Below the pieces are notes generated by a model that was given only the letters and a program-made list of their open reading frames with translations, searched no databases and was not told the origin of the DNA. A stretch of 64,000 nt of DNA from Clostridia bacterium (GTDB lineage: Bacteria; Bacillota; Clostridia; Oscillospirales; Acutalibacteraceae), in the NCBI GenBank assembly GCA_017472225.1, contig JAFUQS010000027.1, positions 1 to 64,000 on the forward strand, in the 5' to 3' direction. The position numbers were made by a program, and so were the translations under genes. The number at the start of each line of letters is the position of its first letter. Position 1 is the stretch's first letter. This document shows, in pieces, positions 57,290 to 64,000 of the stretch.

Positions 57290-57990
57290 TTCTTGCTTAC
57301 CTCCTCTTTGCTTTCTTCCTTTTTGTTGAGAGCACAACTGTGAGCCATGGGACAAGCCTCACAGCCACGAAGCTCTGCCCTGGGCTTGCCTTTCTTTTCT
57401 GCAAGTCTGTTAACAGCAGCCATAAGCACACCGAAAACAAAGAAGCCACCCGGGGGAAGAATGAAGATGAGCATGGGATTTTCAGCAAGGAAGGGAACAG
57501 ATATACCGTAAAAGGTACCTGCGCCGAGAATTTCACGAACGGAGCTCATAAGGAACAGAGCAACGGTGAAGCCCACACCCATTCCGAGGCCGTCAAGCGC
57601 TGAGGCAAGAACGGGATTCTTACTTGCAAATGCCTCTGCTCTGCCTAAAATGATGCAGTTAACAACAATAAGCGGAAGATAAACACCAAGCTGTTCATCA
57701 AGGGCAGGCATAAATGCCTTGACCAACATCTGAACAATTGTAACGAATGATGCGATAATAACAATATAAGCGGGAATTCGTACCTTATCGGGAATAACCT
57801 TACGAAGTGCGGAAATTGCAACATTGGAGCACACAAGAACAGCCGAAGCAGCAAGTCCCATACCAACGGCACTTTCAACAGATGTTGTTGTTGCAAGTGT
57901 AGGGCAGGTACCGAGAACAAGACGCAGAACCGGATTTTCAGCTATGATACCCTTTGAAAATTCTTTAATCAAGCCTTTTTTCTCAGCCAT
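57286..57990 (-). CDS. rnfE: Rnf complex subunit E
   Basis: A 234-residue integral membrane subunit paired with RnfA. VLGTCPTLATTTSVESAVGMG near residue 25 and LPLIVVNCIILGRAEAFA near 102 hold the two conserved cysteines. Six helices are predicted. The C-terminal tail has an extra Cys-rich stretch (RGCEACPMAHSCAL near 212-225), which is uncommon for RnfE and could bind another metal or cluster. ATG 57990 with GGAGG 8 nt upstream is chosen over the longer frame to 58020. Overlaps rnfG by 8 bp. Confidence 0.95.
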   Translation of the reverse strand: MAEKKGLIKEFSKGIIAENPVLRLVLGTCPTLATTTSVESAVGMGLAASAVLVCSNVAISALRKVIPDKVRIPAYIVIIASFVTIVQMLVKAFMPALDEQLGVYLPLIVVNCIILGRAEAFASKNPVLASALDGLGMGVGFTVALFLMSSVREILGAGTFYGISVPFLAENPMLIFILPPGGFFVFGVLMAAVNRLAEKKGKPRAELRGCEACPMAHSCALNKKEESKEEVSKK

Positions 57991-58558
57991 TGCTCTCACC
58001 TCCTGAATTAAGTTCTTCAAATGCGGCAGTTACTGCATTTACTGCATTTGTAACAGCCTTTGATGTGATTGTTGCGGCAGTGATTGCCTGAACATTCTGT
58101 CCGTCGTTTGATGTTTTATCAACGGAAAGCTCACCGAATTTACCGATGAATCTTGACTTGAAGTCATCCTTTGTTGCATTTGCACCAAGGCCCGGCGTTT
58201 CACTGTGAGAAAGAATTTCAATGCCGGTGATTGTTCCCTCATTGTCAAGGCCTACCATTACGGAAACCGTTCCGCCGTAGCCCTTTGCATCTGATGTGAA
58301 CACATAGCCCACCTGATTGCCGCCCTCATCGGAGCCGACACAATAAGTCAATCCGTTATCAAGAGCAGTGACCTCACTGTACTGTGCACCTTCGGGAAGA
58401 ACAAGCATACGACTCGCCTTTTCCGTTTCAACAGCATTGAGAGCGATTTTTTCGCTTGTGATAAGATTTGTTCCTGCAAGAAGGGCAGTTGCCACAAGGC
58501 AGATAACAAGAAGAGCAACCGTAGGGATGAGGACATCCCTTGCATTTATCTTTTTCAT
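57983..58558 (-). CDS. rnfG: Rnf complex subunit G (flavoprotein)
   Basis: A 191-residue subunit with one N-terminal membrane helix (about 10-31) and an extracytoplasmic FMN-binding domain. The covalent FMN site in RnfG is normally [S/T]GAT[S/T]; here it reads AITAATITSKAV near residue 163, with Ala replacing Gly but the acceptor Thr kept. SHSETPGLGANATK near 119 is a family motif. ApbE from the same operon would attach the FMN. Its start overlaps rnfD as ATGA. Confidence 0.94.
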   Translation of the reverse strand: MKKINARDVLIPTVALLVICLVATALLAGTNLITSEKIALNAVETEKASRMLVLPEGAQYSEVTALDNGLTYCVGSDEGGNQVGYVFTSDAKGYGGTVSVMVGLDNEGTITGIEILSHSETPGLGANATKDDFKSRFIGKFGELSVDKTSNDGQNVQAITAATITSKAVTNAVNAVTAAFEELNSGGESNG

Positions 58559-59550
58559 GCCTTTGCCTCCTTCTTTTCCTTCTTCTCCTTGACTGCGCCG
58601 AAGGGCTTGGGTCTTGTCATGTTTTCAATGTGAGGAACAAGGATATTCATAAGAATGATTGAGAATGAAACACCTTCGGGGAGCGCACCGAAAATACGGA
58701 TGACAGATGTGATAAGTCCGCAGCCGATTCCGAAAACAATTTTTCCTTTGGTGTTGATGGGAGAGGTTGCATAGTCGGTTGCCATGAAGAATGCACCGAG
58801 CATAAGGCCACCGCCAAGAAGCTGATAAGCCACAAATTCAAGGTTTCCGCCACCTGCAACAAGCATACATACGGCAACAGTACCAATAAATGTGAGAGGA
58901 ATAACAGGTGAGATTACCTTTCTGAGAATGAGGTAAATGCCGCCGCAGATAAGAGCGATTGAGCAAACCTCACCCATTGAGCCGCCGTGACGTCCGAGAA
59001 GCATTTCAGCAAGACTGGGCAATTCAGAAGCCACTGCGGAAACATCTCCGCCCTGAACCGATGCAAGTGTTGCCATGGGTGTTGCAGTTGTGACTGCATC
59101 CCAGGAATTTGTGAAGGGAGCCACCCACTGAGCCATGGCCGTGGGGAATGATACCATAAGAATAATTCTTGCTGTCATTGCAGGGTTAACAAAGTTCTGA
59201 CCGATACCGCCGAACATCTGCTTAACAACCACAATTGCAACAACGCTGCCTATGGCTGCCATCCAAAAAGGAAGAGTTGAAGGAAGGTTGAAGGCAAGAA
59301 TAATTCCTGTTACAACTGCAGAAAGGTCGCCGAGGGTTCCGCTTCTTTTCATAACCTTTCTTGAAACATATTCGGCAAGAACTGCACTGCAGACAGTCAC
59401 TGCAGTTAAAAGAAGTGCTCTTAAGCCGAAATATACAACGCTCATTACGAGAGCAGGTACAAGAGCAATAATAACATCAAGCATAATGCCCGTTGTTGTT
59501 TCATTTGAGCGCACATGAGGTGATGCACTTACGGTTAATTTCTTTGCCAT
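58555..59550 (-). CDS. rnfD: Rnf complex subunit D (flavoprotein)
   Basis: A 331-residue integral membrane subunit with about nine helices and covalently bound FMN. It begins KLTVSASPHVRSNETTTGIMLDVIIALVP, typical of RnfD. QNFVNPAMTARIIL near 121 and the flavin-attachment stretch DAVTTATPMATL near 150 are recognisable. ATDYATSPIN near 255 is also conserved. The frame is open to 59655, but ATG 59550 overlaps the rnfC stop (TAATG) and gives the family start. A Lys/Glu-rich tail ends the protein. Confidence 0.95.
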   Translation of the reverse strand: MAKKLTVSASPHVRSNETTTGIMLDVIIALVPALVMSVVYFGLRALLLTAVTVCSAVLAEYVSRKVMKRSGTLGDLSAVVTGIILAFNLPSTLPFWMAAIGSVVAIVVVKQMFGGIGQNFVNPAMTARIILMVSFPTAMAQWVAPFTNSWDAVTTATPMATLASVQGGDVSAVASELPSLAEMLLGRHGGSMGEVCSIALICGGIYLILRKVISPVIPLTFIGTVAVCMLVAGGGNLEFVAYQLLGGGLMLGAFFMATDYATSPINTKGKIVFGIGCGLITSVIRIFGALPEGVSFSIILMNILVPHIENMTRPKPFGAVKEKKEKKEAKA

Positions 59551-60896
59551 TATTTTCCACTCTCCTCTCTGAGCACCTGCTTTGCAAGTCTCATATACTG
59601 AACAAGAGGTCTGCCTGAAGGACATGAATATGCACATGAGCCACACTCCATGCAAACCATAACATTAACATCCTGAAGCTTCTGCGCATCCTTGACCCTT
59701 GCATATCTTTCAATAAGAGTAGGCATAAGACTCATGGGACAAACATCAACACATCTGCCGCAACGGATACAGTCTCTTTCCTTCTTGATAAGATCCTTTC
59801 TGTCATCAAAAGCAAGAATTGCATTGTTCTGCTTACAGATGGGAGCATCGGTTGAACATATTGCAAGGCCCATCATGGGACCGCCGGAAATAAGCTTTCT
59901 CGGCTCTGAGCTGAAGCCGCCGCAGAAGTCGATAATATCCTGAATGTTTGTACCGATAGGAACACGAAGGTTCTTCGGCTCCTTTATGGCACCGCCGTCA
60001 ACCGTAACCGAACGGGAAACAAGAGGCTTACCTGTTTCAAGATATCTTGCAATAAAAGCCGTTGAAGCAACATTCATAACAACGCAGCCCACATCCGAGG
60101 GCAGCTTTCCGGGAGGTACCTTTCTGCCTGTTGCAGAAAGAACCATCATCTTTTCAGCACCCTGAGGATATCTCGAACGAAGAGTCATGAGCTTGATTGC
60201 ATCATCCTTGTCATTATCACGGTCCGCAATTTCCTTCATGATTTCAAAAACCTTTGGCTTGTTATCTTCAATTGCAATGATAACCTGCTTGAAGCCGAGA
60301 ATTTTTTTAAGAATTTCAACGCCCTTGAGAACATTTTCTGCATTTTCAACACATTCACGGTAGTCAACGGTAATATAGGGCTCACATTCTGCCGCATTGA
60401 TAATGAGAGTATCAATTTCCTTATCCTCGGGAATATTCAGCTTGACATGGGTGGGGAAGCCCGCACCGCCAAGACCGACAAGACCTGACTCTCTCACTGC
60501 TGCACAAAGCTCAGCCTTGTTTGTGACAACGGGAGGTCTGATGCCCTCATAGAGTCTCATTTCGCCATCGCTTTCAATTGTGACACCCTTCGTGATAACT
60601 CCGTTGGCGAGCTTGACATCACCTACAGCCACTACCGTACCCGATACACTTGAATGAATGGGTGCAGATACGAATTTGTCCGTGTCTCCTATCTTCTGAC
60701 CAACGCCGACAATGTCGCCGACCTTGACAATGGGAGAACATGGTGCGCCGATATGCTGCTGCATGGGAAGAACAACCTTAGAGGGTACAGGCATTCTTTC
60801 CACAGGCATTTCGGCTGTGTTTTTGTTGTGGGATACACTCACGCCGCCACGACCACGTCTGACAGCCGTAAGAACTCCCGGAGCCTTTTTGCTCAT
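59550..60896 (-). CDS. rnfC: Rnf complex subunit C (NADH-binding)
   Basis: A 448-residue peripheral subunit that binds FMN and NAD(H) and carries two [4Fe-4S] clusters. The N-terminal barrel-sandwich domain (QQHIGAPCSPIVKVGDIVGVGQ) is followed by the NADH/FMN fold: GLVGLGGAGFPTHVKL near 134 and NAAECEPYITVDYRE near 163. The two clusters are CIRCGRCVDVCP near 372 and CMECGSCAYSCP near 411. GGAGA is 7 nt before the ATG. First structural gene of the complex, 17 bp after the Gx-type gene. Confidence 0.96.
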   Translation of the reverse strand: MSKKAPGVLTAVRRGRGGVSVSHNKNTAEMPVERMPVPSKVVLPMQQHIGAPCSPIVKVGDIVGVGQKIGDTDKFVSAPIHSSVSGTVVAVGDVKLANGVITKGVTIESDGEMRLYEGIRPPVVTNKAELCAAVRESGLVGLGGAGFPTHVKLNIPEDKEIDTLIINAAECEPYITVDYRECVENAENVLKGVEILKKILGFKQVIIAIEDNKPKVFEIMKEIADRDNDKDDAIKLMTLRSRYPQGAEKMMVLSATGRKVPPGKLPSDVGCVVMNVASTAFIARYLETGKPLVSRSVTVDGGAIKEPKNLRVPIGTNIQDIIDFCGGFSSEPRKLISGGPMMGLAICSTDAPICKQNNAILAFDDRKDLIKKERDCIRCGRCVDVCPMSLMPTLIERYARVKDAQKLQDVNVMVCMECGSCAYSCPSGRPLVQYMRLAKQVLREESGK

Positions 60897-60913
60897 GTTT
60901 CCATCTCCTTTTT

Positions 60914-61444
60914 TTATTTTCTGCTGTTGTTTTTATTGTAATATACCGTGAATTTTTCCACTCTCGGCACAATCATAAGAAGCATGACTCCCGTAACCGA
61001 GCCGGTAATGAGTGCAAAAATCAAAAGATATTTTCCGTAATTTATAAGCACAGGGGTACCTGATATTACCGAAGAAGCAGCAAGCTGACCCATATTGTGC
61101 ATTACTGCAGACATAACTCCTATTCCCCAGAAGGAAAAATATTTTTTTCCGAACTTCAGGAGAATACAGGTTACCACCGTGCTGAGTAATCCTCCGCAAA
61201 GGCTCATGAATGCAGCCGTCGCTCCCCTTGTAATAAGAGCAAAGAGAGCCTTGATAAGTGTTATATAAACCGCTCCCGGGAACCCCATAACCGATGCAAC
61301 ATACATGGTCACAACATTCGACAGACCCGGTTTTGCCCCGACAGGAAGAAAAGGTATATCGGGGATAAGCAGATTTTCCAGAAAGCCTGTAACCAGTGCC
61401 AAGGCCCCCATCATTCCGAGAAAGGCAACTTTTTTTGTTTTCAT
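60914..61444 (-). CDS. Gx-transporter-family membrane protein
   Basis: A 176-residue membrane protein with about five helices. KVAFLGMMGALALVTGFLENLL at the start, PGAKPGLSNVVTMY-like sequence (VGAKPGLSNVVTMYV) near 36 and GGLLSTVVTCILLKF near 84 match the family formerly called heptaprenyl diphosphate synthase component I, now regarded as ECF S-component-like Gx transporters. It is regularly found with NusG-II and apbE genes near rnf/nqr clusters. A role in supplying the flavin precursor or in quinone/flavin biology is a guess from context only. Confidence 0.88.
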   Translation of the reverse strand: MKTKKVAFLGMMGALALVTGFLENLLIPDIPFLPVGAKPGLSNVVTMYVASVMGFPGAVYITLIKALFALITRGATAAFMSLCGGLLSTVVTCILLKFGKKYFSFWGIGVMSAVMHNMGQLAASSVISGTPVLINYGKYLLIFALITGSVTGVMLLMIVPRVEKFTVYYNKNNSRK

Positions 61445-61455
61445 GGGCAGTCACC

Positions 61456-61827
61456 TCAGTAAACAACCGAATCAAAGTCGGCAGCTTTTTCACTCGTCAG
61501 GGCCACAACAACCCTTTGCGGAACACAAGCCATTGCATCACCCGCATTTGTCATTTTTCCCCTTTTTTCGCAAAGCTTATCAGAGCATTCGCTGTGGAGA
61601 AAAAGCACACCGTCTTTCTGCAAAAGAATTTCGCAACCGCCGACAGTCAGCTTACGGTCCTCTTTAAGATCTGACAGTGCCACCGTTTGCACACATTCAC
61701 CTTCAAGAAAAATTTCAGCCGTAAGGTTACCGTCCCCGCCCTTCGGCAAGAACCATAGCACACAAAAGACAATCAGAACGGCGACCAGAAAAAGGTCACC
61801 TTTTTTAATTTCTTTAATAAGCTTCAA
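61456..61827 (-). CDS. NusG domain II-containing membrane protein
   Basis: A protein of about 123 residues with one N-terminal helix (LFLVAVLIVFCVLWFLP) and an extracytoplasmic NusG-II-type domain (LEGECVQTVALSDL, VGGCEILLQKDGVLFLHSECSDKLCEKRGKM, GDAMACVPQRVVVAL). Conserved cysteines in the CSDKxC and ACVP stretches are typical of this family. TTG 61827 has AGGTGA 8 nt upstream and is preferred; GTG 61839 is also in frame. It is neighbour to apbE and the Gx-type gene, a common trio in redox-linked loci. Molecular role unknown. Confidence 0.85.
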   Translation of the reverse strand: MKLIKEIKKGDLFLVAVLIVFCVLWFLPKGGDGNLTAEIFLEGECVQTVALSDLKEDRKLTVGGCEILLQKDGVLFLHSECSDKLCEKRGKMTNAGDAMACVPQRVVVALTSEKAADFDSVVY

Positions 61828-62815
61828 AATCAATTTCACCTACCACGGAAATTTCCATGTTATCGTTTACGAAAATTGCAGATGCATTATATTTTTCCAG
61901 AAGCGCCTTGCTTTCTTCTTCACCAAGAATGAAGCAGGCAGTTGAAAGTGCATCAGACAAAAGTCCGCTGTCACAAACAACCGTCACACTGATAATCCCC
62001 GATGAAGCAGGATAGCCGGTGTTGGCATCAAGAATGTGATGATATCTTTTTCCGTCTTCCTCAAAGTACTTTTCATAGTCACCCGAGGTTGAAACAAAGC
62101 CCTCATCAAGAGAAATCACCCCAAGGTATCCGTTTTCATTGCGGGGGTGTCTTACGGCAATTCTCCACTTGTCCCCTGCCTTGTTATAGTCACCGTAGGC
62201 TACATTGCTGCCGCCGACAGATACGACGGCGCCATTCACATCATCTGTAGCTTTAAGGTAATTCATAATGTAATCGCAGGCAAGACCCTTGCCCACAGCA
62301 CCAAGGTCAATTGAACAATCAGAGGAGAGACTTATTTCCCCGTTTCCGATTATGATGTTTTCATACCCGACATTTCCGAGCTCTGCCTCAATTTCCGCCT
62401 GTGCGGGCACTCTCTCATTCTCTTCACCGATACTCCAGAGCTTACTCACTTCGCCAATCGTAACATCAAAAGCTCCGCCGCTTTCTTCACTTATCTCAAT
62501 GCATGAAAAAAGAACTCCCGAAAGAGCGGTATCAGAAACAGAATTACCCTTGTTGAGTGATGACACAGGGGAGGCATCCTCCCTCCATGAAATCGTACTT
62601 TCAAGGCTGTTAACAATTGATGTTATGTGAGAAATATGATTTGCCGGATTGTCGGAATAAATTTTCTGAGTAAGGATTGTGCCCATGGCTACGGTGTTCT
62701 TTTCACCATATTCAAACCTCTTGCTTCTTTCAGAAAAAAACAGAGCAGTAAGAATAAGGACAGAAACCAGAAACACGCTCAGGGATATTTTAAGGATTTT
62801 TGTCTTGTTTTTCAT
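61814..62815 (-). CDS. apbE: FAD:protein FMN transferase
   Basis: A 333-residue membrane-anchored ApbE that transfers FMN from FAD to Thr residues of RnfG and RnfD. One N-terminal helix (about 8-27) is followed by the ApbE domain: AMGTILTQKIYS near 43, CSIDLGAVGKGLACDYI near 168-184, VSVGGSNVAYGD near 199, and STSGDYEKYFEEDGKRYHHI near 237 with LDANTGYPA. CDSGLLSDALSTACFILG near 280 holds the conserved Mg-binding Asp. First gene of the rnf operon, with GGAG 5 nt before the ATG and a promoter about 75 bp upstream. Confidence 0.95.
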   Translation of the reverse strand: MKNKTKILKISLSVFLVSVLILTALFFSERSKRFEYGEKNTVAMGTILTQKIYSDNPANHISHITSIVNSLESTISWREDASPVSSLNKGNSVSDTALSGVLFSCIEISEESGGAFDVTIGEVSKLWSIGEENERVPAQAEIEAELGNVGYENIIIGNGEISLSSDCSIDLGAVGKGLACDYIMNYLKATDDVNGAVVSVGGSNVAYGDYNKAGDKWRIAVRHPRNENGYLGVISLDEGFVSTSGDYEKYFEEDGKRYHHILDANTGYPASSGIISVTVVCDSGLLSDALSTACFILGEEESKALLEKYNASAIFVNDNMEISVVGEIDFEAY

Positions 62816-62889
62816 CTTGACTCCTCAGGTGTATATTTATATATATACAATAATAAACAGATAGTCTGACTTTTTCACTTAACTTTTAT

Positions 62890-62918
62890 ATTCTATACTA
62901 TATCGACAGATTTTTCAA
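62890..62918 (-). promoter_or_regulatory. Promoter of the apbE-rnf operon
   Basis: Minus-strand TTGAAA (62913-62918), 17-bp spacer, TAGAAT (62890-62895). No other promoter is apparent up to rnfB, so one transcript of about 7 kb is likely. Confidence 0.7.
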
Positions 62919-62959
62919 GGGGAATAAAATAAATCTTACAGTAAACTTTTGGTTTTCTG

Positions 62960-62988
62960 CTGACATAAAGTGTTTTTTATGATATACT
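62960..62988 (+). promoter_or_regulatory. Promoter of the Fe-ADH gene
   Basis: CTGACA (62960-62965), 17-bp spacer, TATACT (62983-62988), about 42 bp before the ATG. Confidence 0.6.
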
Positions 62989-63030
62989 TTATGAAAATAA
63001 ATTTTTCTTCAATGGAAAGGGTGAATAATC

Positions 63031-64000
63031 ATGGATTTCAATGTTAATATACCTGTCAGGGTCATAAGCGGTAAGGCTTGTGTAAAAAACAGCTCCGCCC
63101 TGCTTGCGGGCTTGGGCAAAAAATGTATTATTGTCACAGGCGGCAGCAGTGCAAAAAAAAGCGGTGCGCTCACCGATGTTACACAGGCACTCGAAAAGGA
63201 AAACACAGAATACATAATCTATGACAAAATCGGTCCTAACCCCCGACTTGATCACTGCCATGAGGCAGGAAAAATTGCAAGAGAATACGGCGCCGGCTTT
63301 GTTATCGGTATCGGCGGCGGCTCACCTCTTGATGCAGCAAAGGCAGTGGCGGTTTATGCCGCAAATCCCCACTTTTCAAAAACGGATATTTATCTTTATG
63401 CTCAGAATGAAAGAAACAGGGCTCTGCCGATAGTCTGTGTAGGCACAACAGCAGGTACAGGCAGTGAGGTCGGAAGGGTGAGTGTTCTCACAAATCCCGA
63501 AACCGGCAGAAAAAAGAGCATCGCTCCCGATGACTGCAATCCCTCCCTCACCCTTGCAGACCCGACCTACACCCACTCAATGCCTTATGACATCACCGTT
63601 TCAACAGCCCTTGATGCTCTTGCCCATGTGCTTGAAGGCTATATGTCTGTCAAGTGCGGCGATATTCCCACACTGTTCGGTGAAAAGGCAATTGCGCTTA
63701 TCTGGGAAGGTCTCATGTATCTTCACAAGGAGAAAAATGTTCCCGATGAAGCACTCAGAGAGAAGCTTTACTACGGCTCACTTTATGCCGGCATCACCCT
63801 TGCATATTGCGGAACAGCTTTCCCTCACCCCTTAGGATATATTCTGACAGAGAATTATAATATTCCTCACGGTAAGGCCTGCACTGCTTTTATGTCTGAA
63901 TTTATTTCACGCAGCATGGAGCACGAAAAAGAAAAAACTGCAAAGGTTCTCAATATTATGAGCACTGATCTTGAAAGCTTCAAAAAGGTGATTGAAGAGC
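63031..64000 (+). CDS. Iron-containing alcohol dehydrogenase (partial)
   Basis: The window cuts this gene after 323 codons; the family is usually about 380-400 residues. The N-terminal NAD(P)-binding part has IGIGGGSPLDAAKAVA near 95 and CVGTTAGTGSEVGR near 138. The metal site is visible: STALDALAHVLEGY (first His, near 198), TAFPHPLGYILTENYNIPHGKACTAF (His 268 and 283, approximately). It belongs to the group-III Fe-ADH/butanol dehydrogenase-like family and would reduce an aldehyde with NAD(P)H. The Asp ligand usually found in this region is likely that of TLADPTYT. AAAGGGTGA precedes the ATG at 63031. Confidence 0.92.
   Translation, partial: MDFNVNIPVRVISGKACVKNSSALLAGLGKKCIIVTGGSSAKKSGALTDVTQALEKENTEYIIYDKIGPNPRLDHCHEAGKIAREYGAGFVIGIGGGSPLDAAKAVAVYAANPHFSKTDIYLYAQNERNRALPIVCVGTTAGTGSEVGRVSVLTNPETGRKKSIAPDDCNPSLTLADPTYTHSMPYDITVSTALDALAHVLEGYMSVKCGDIPTLFGEKAIALIWEGLMYLHKEKNVPDEALREKLYYGSLYAGITLAYCGTAFPHPLGYILTENYNIPHGKACTAFMSEFISRSMEHEKEKTAKVLNIMSTDLESFKKVIEE

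Overview
The window is chromosomal DNA of a low-to-medium GC, spore-forming Clostridia, most likely an Oscillospiraceae/Ruminococcaceae-type gut anaerobe. This assignment is inferred from gene content: a complete spoIIAA-spoIIAB-sigF operon, a Clostridium-type rnfCDGEAB cluster with apbE, BspA-like leucine-rich-repeat proteins, LexA with Bacillus-like boxes, strong AGGAGG ribosome sites and near-consensus sigma-A promoters. No rRNA, tRNA, phage, transposase or CRISPR array was seen.

Layout. 0.2-3.3 kb: galE, divergent from rsmA and a membrane protein. 3.3-3.5 kb: a strong terminator and a cluster of GTTGAAAAC inverted repeats. 3.6-9.5 kb (minus strand): a large DUF5696-like lipoprotein, the spoIIA operon, folC and an unknown gene. 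9.6-12.9 kb: an LRR membrane protein and an MFS/GPH-like transporter behind a leader attenuator. 12.9-28.8 kb: a divergent efflux/export island. On the minus strand it has marR, an internally duplicated 875-residue membrane-anchored exoprotein and a one-chain ATPase-FtsX ABC protein. On the plus strand it has marR and an asymmetric ABC exporter pair, then mgtE with its own promoter and an upstream leader ORF, then a second paralogous ABC pair. Two copies of TTAACNGTGTTAA lie in the divergent intergenic region.

29-44 kb: self-regulated lexA, a membrane-anchored M23 peptidase, then a ten-gene purine operon (purE, purC, purF-like, purM, purN, purO, purH-type AICAR transformylase, glyA, purD, purL) under a consensus promoter and a ZTP riboswitch with an overlapping terminator. 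The PurF-like protein lacks the N-terminal glutaminase cysteine, and the usual bifunctional PurH is replaced by two proteins. 43.8-47.8 kb (minus): an SDR oxidoreductase, a ceramidase-like secreted protein, and a small cluster of a 45-residue secreted peptide, a lipoprotein and a membrane-anchored protein. 48-54.8 kb: atypical ileS, archaeal/eukaryotic-type proS and a secreted lysozyme-FN3 protein with a long leader.

54.9-55.8 kb holds no credible gene but has TAGTCAG-type tandem repeats and other repeats. 55.9-62.8 kb (minus): one operon of apbE, a NusG-II protein, a Gx-transporter-like protein and rnfC-D-G-E-A-B, the flavinylated ferredoxin:NAD+ ion pump and its flavin transferase. The window ends inside an iron-type alcohol dehydrogenase.

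The best candidates for undescribed biology are the MarR-exoprotein-ABC unit (15.6-19.1 kb), the leader-peptide/alternative-hairpin arrangement ahead of mgtE (23.4-23.5 kb), and the secreted peptide cluster whose second gene has its ribosome site inside a terminator-like hairpin (47.2-47.8 kb).
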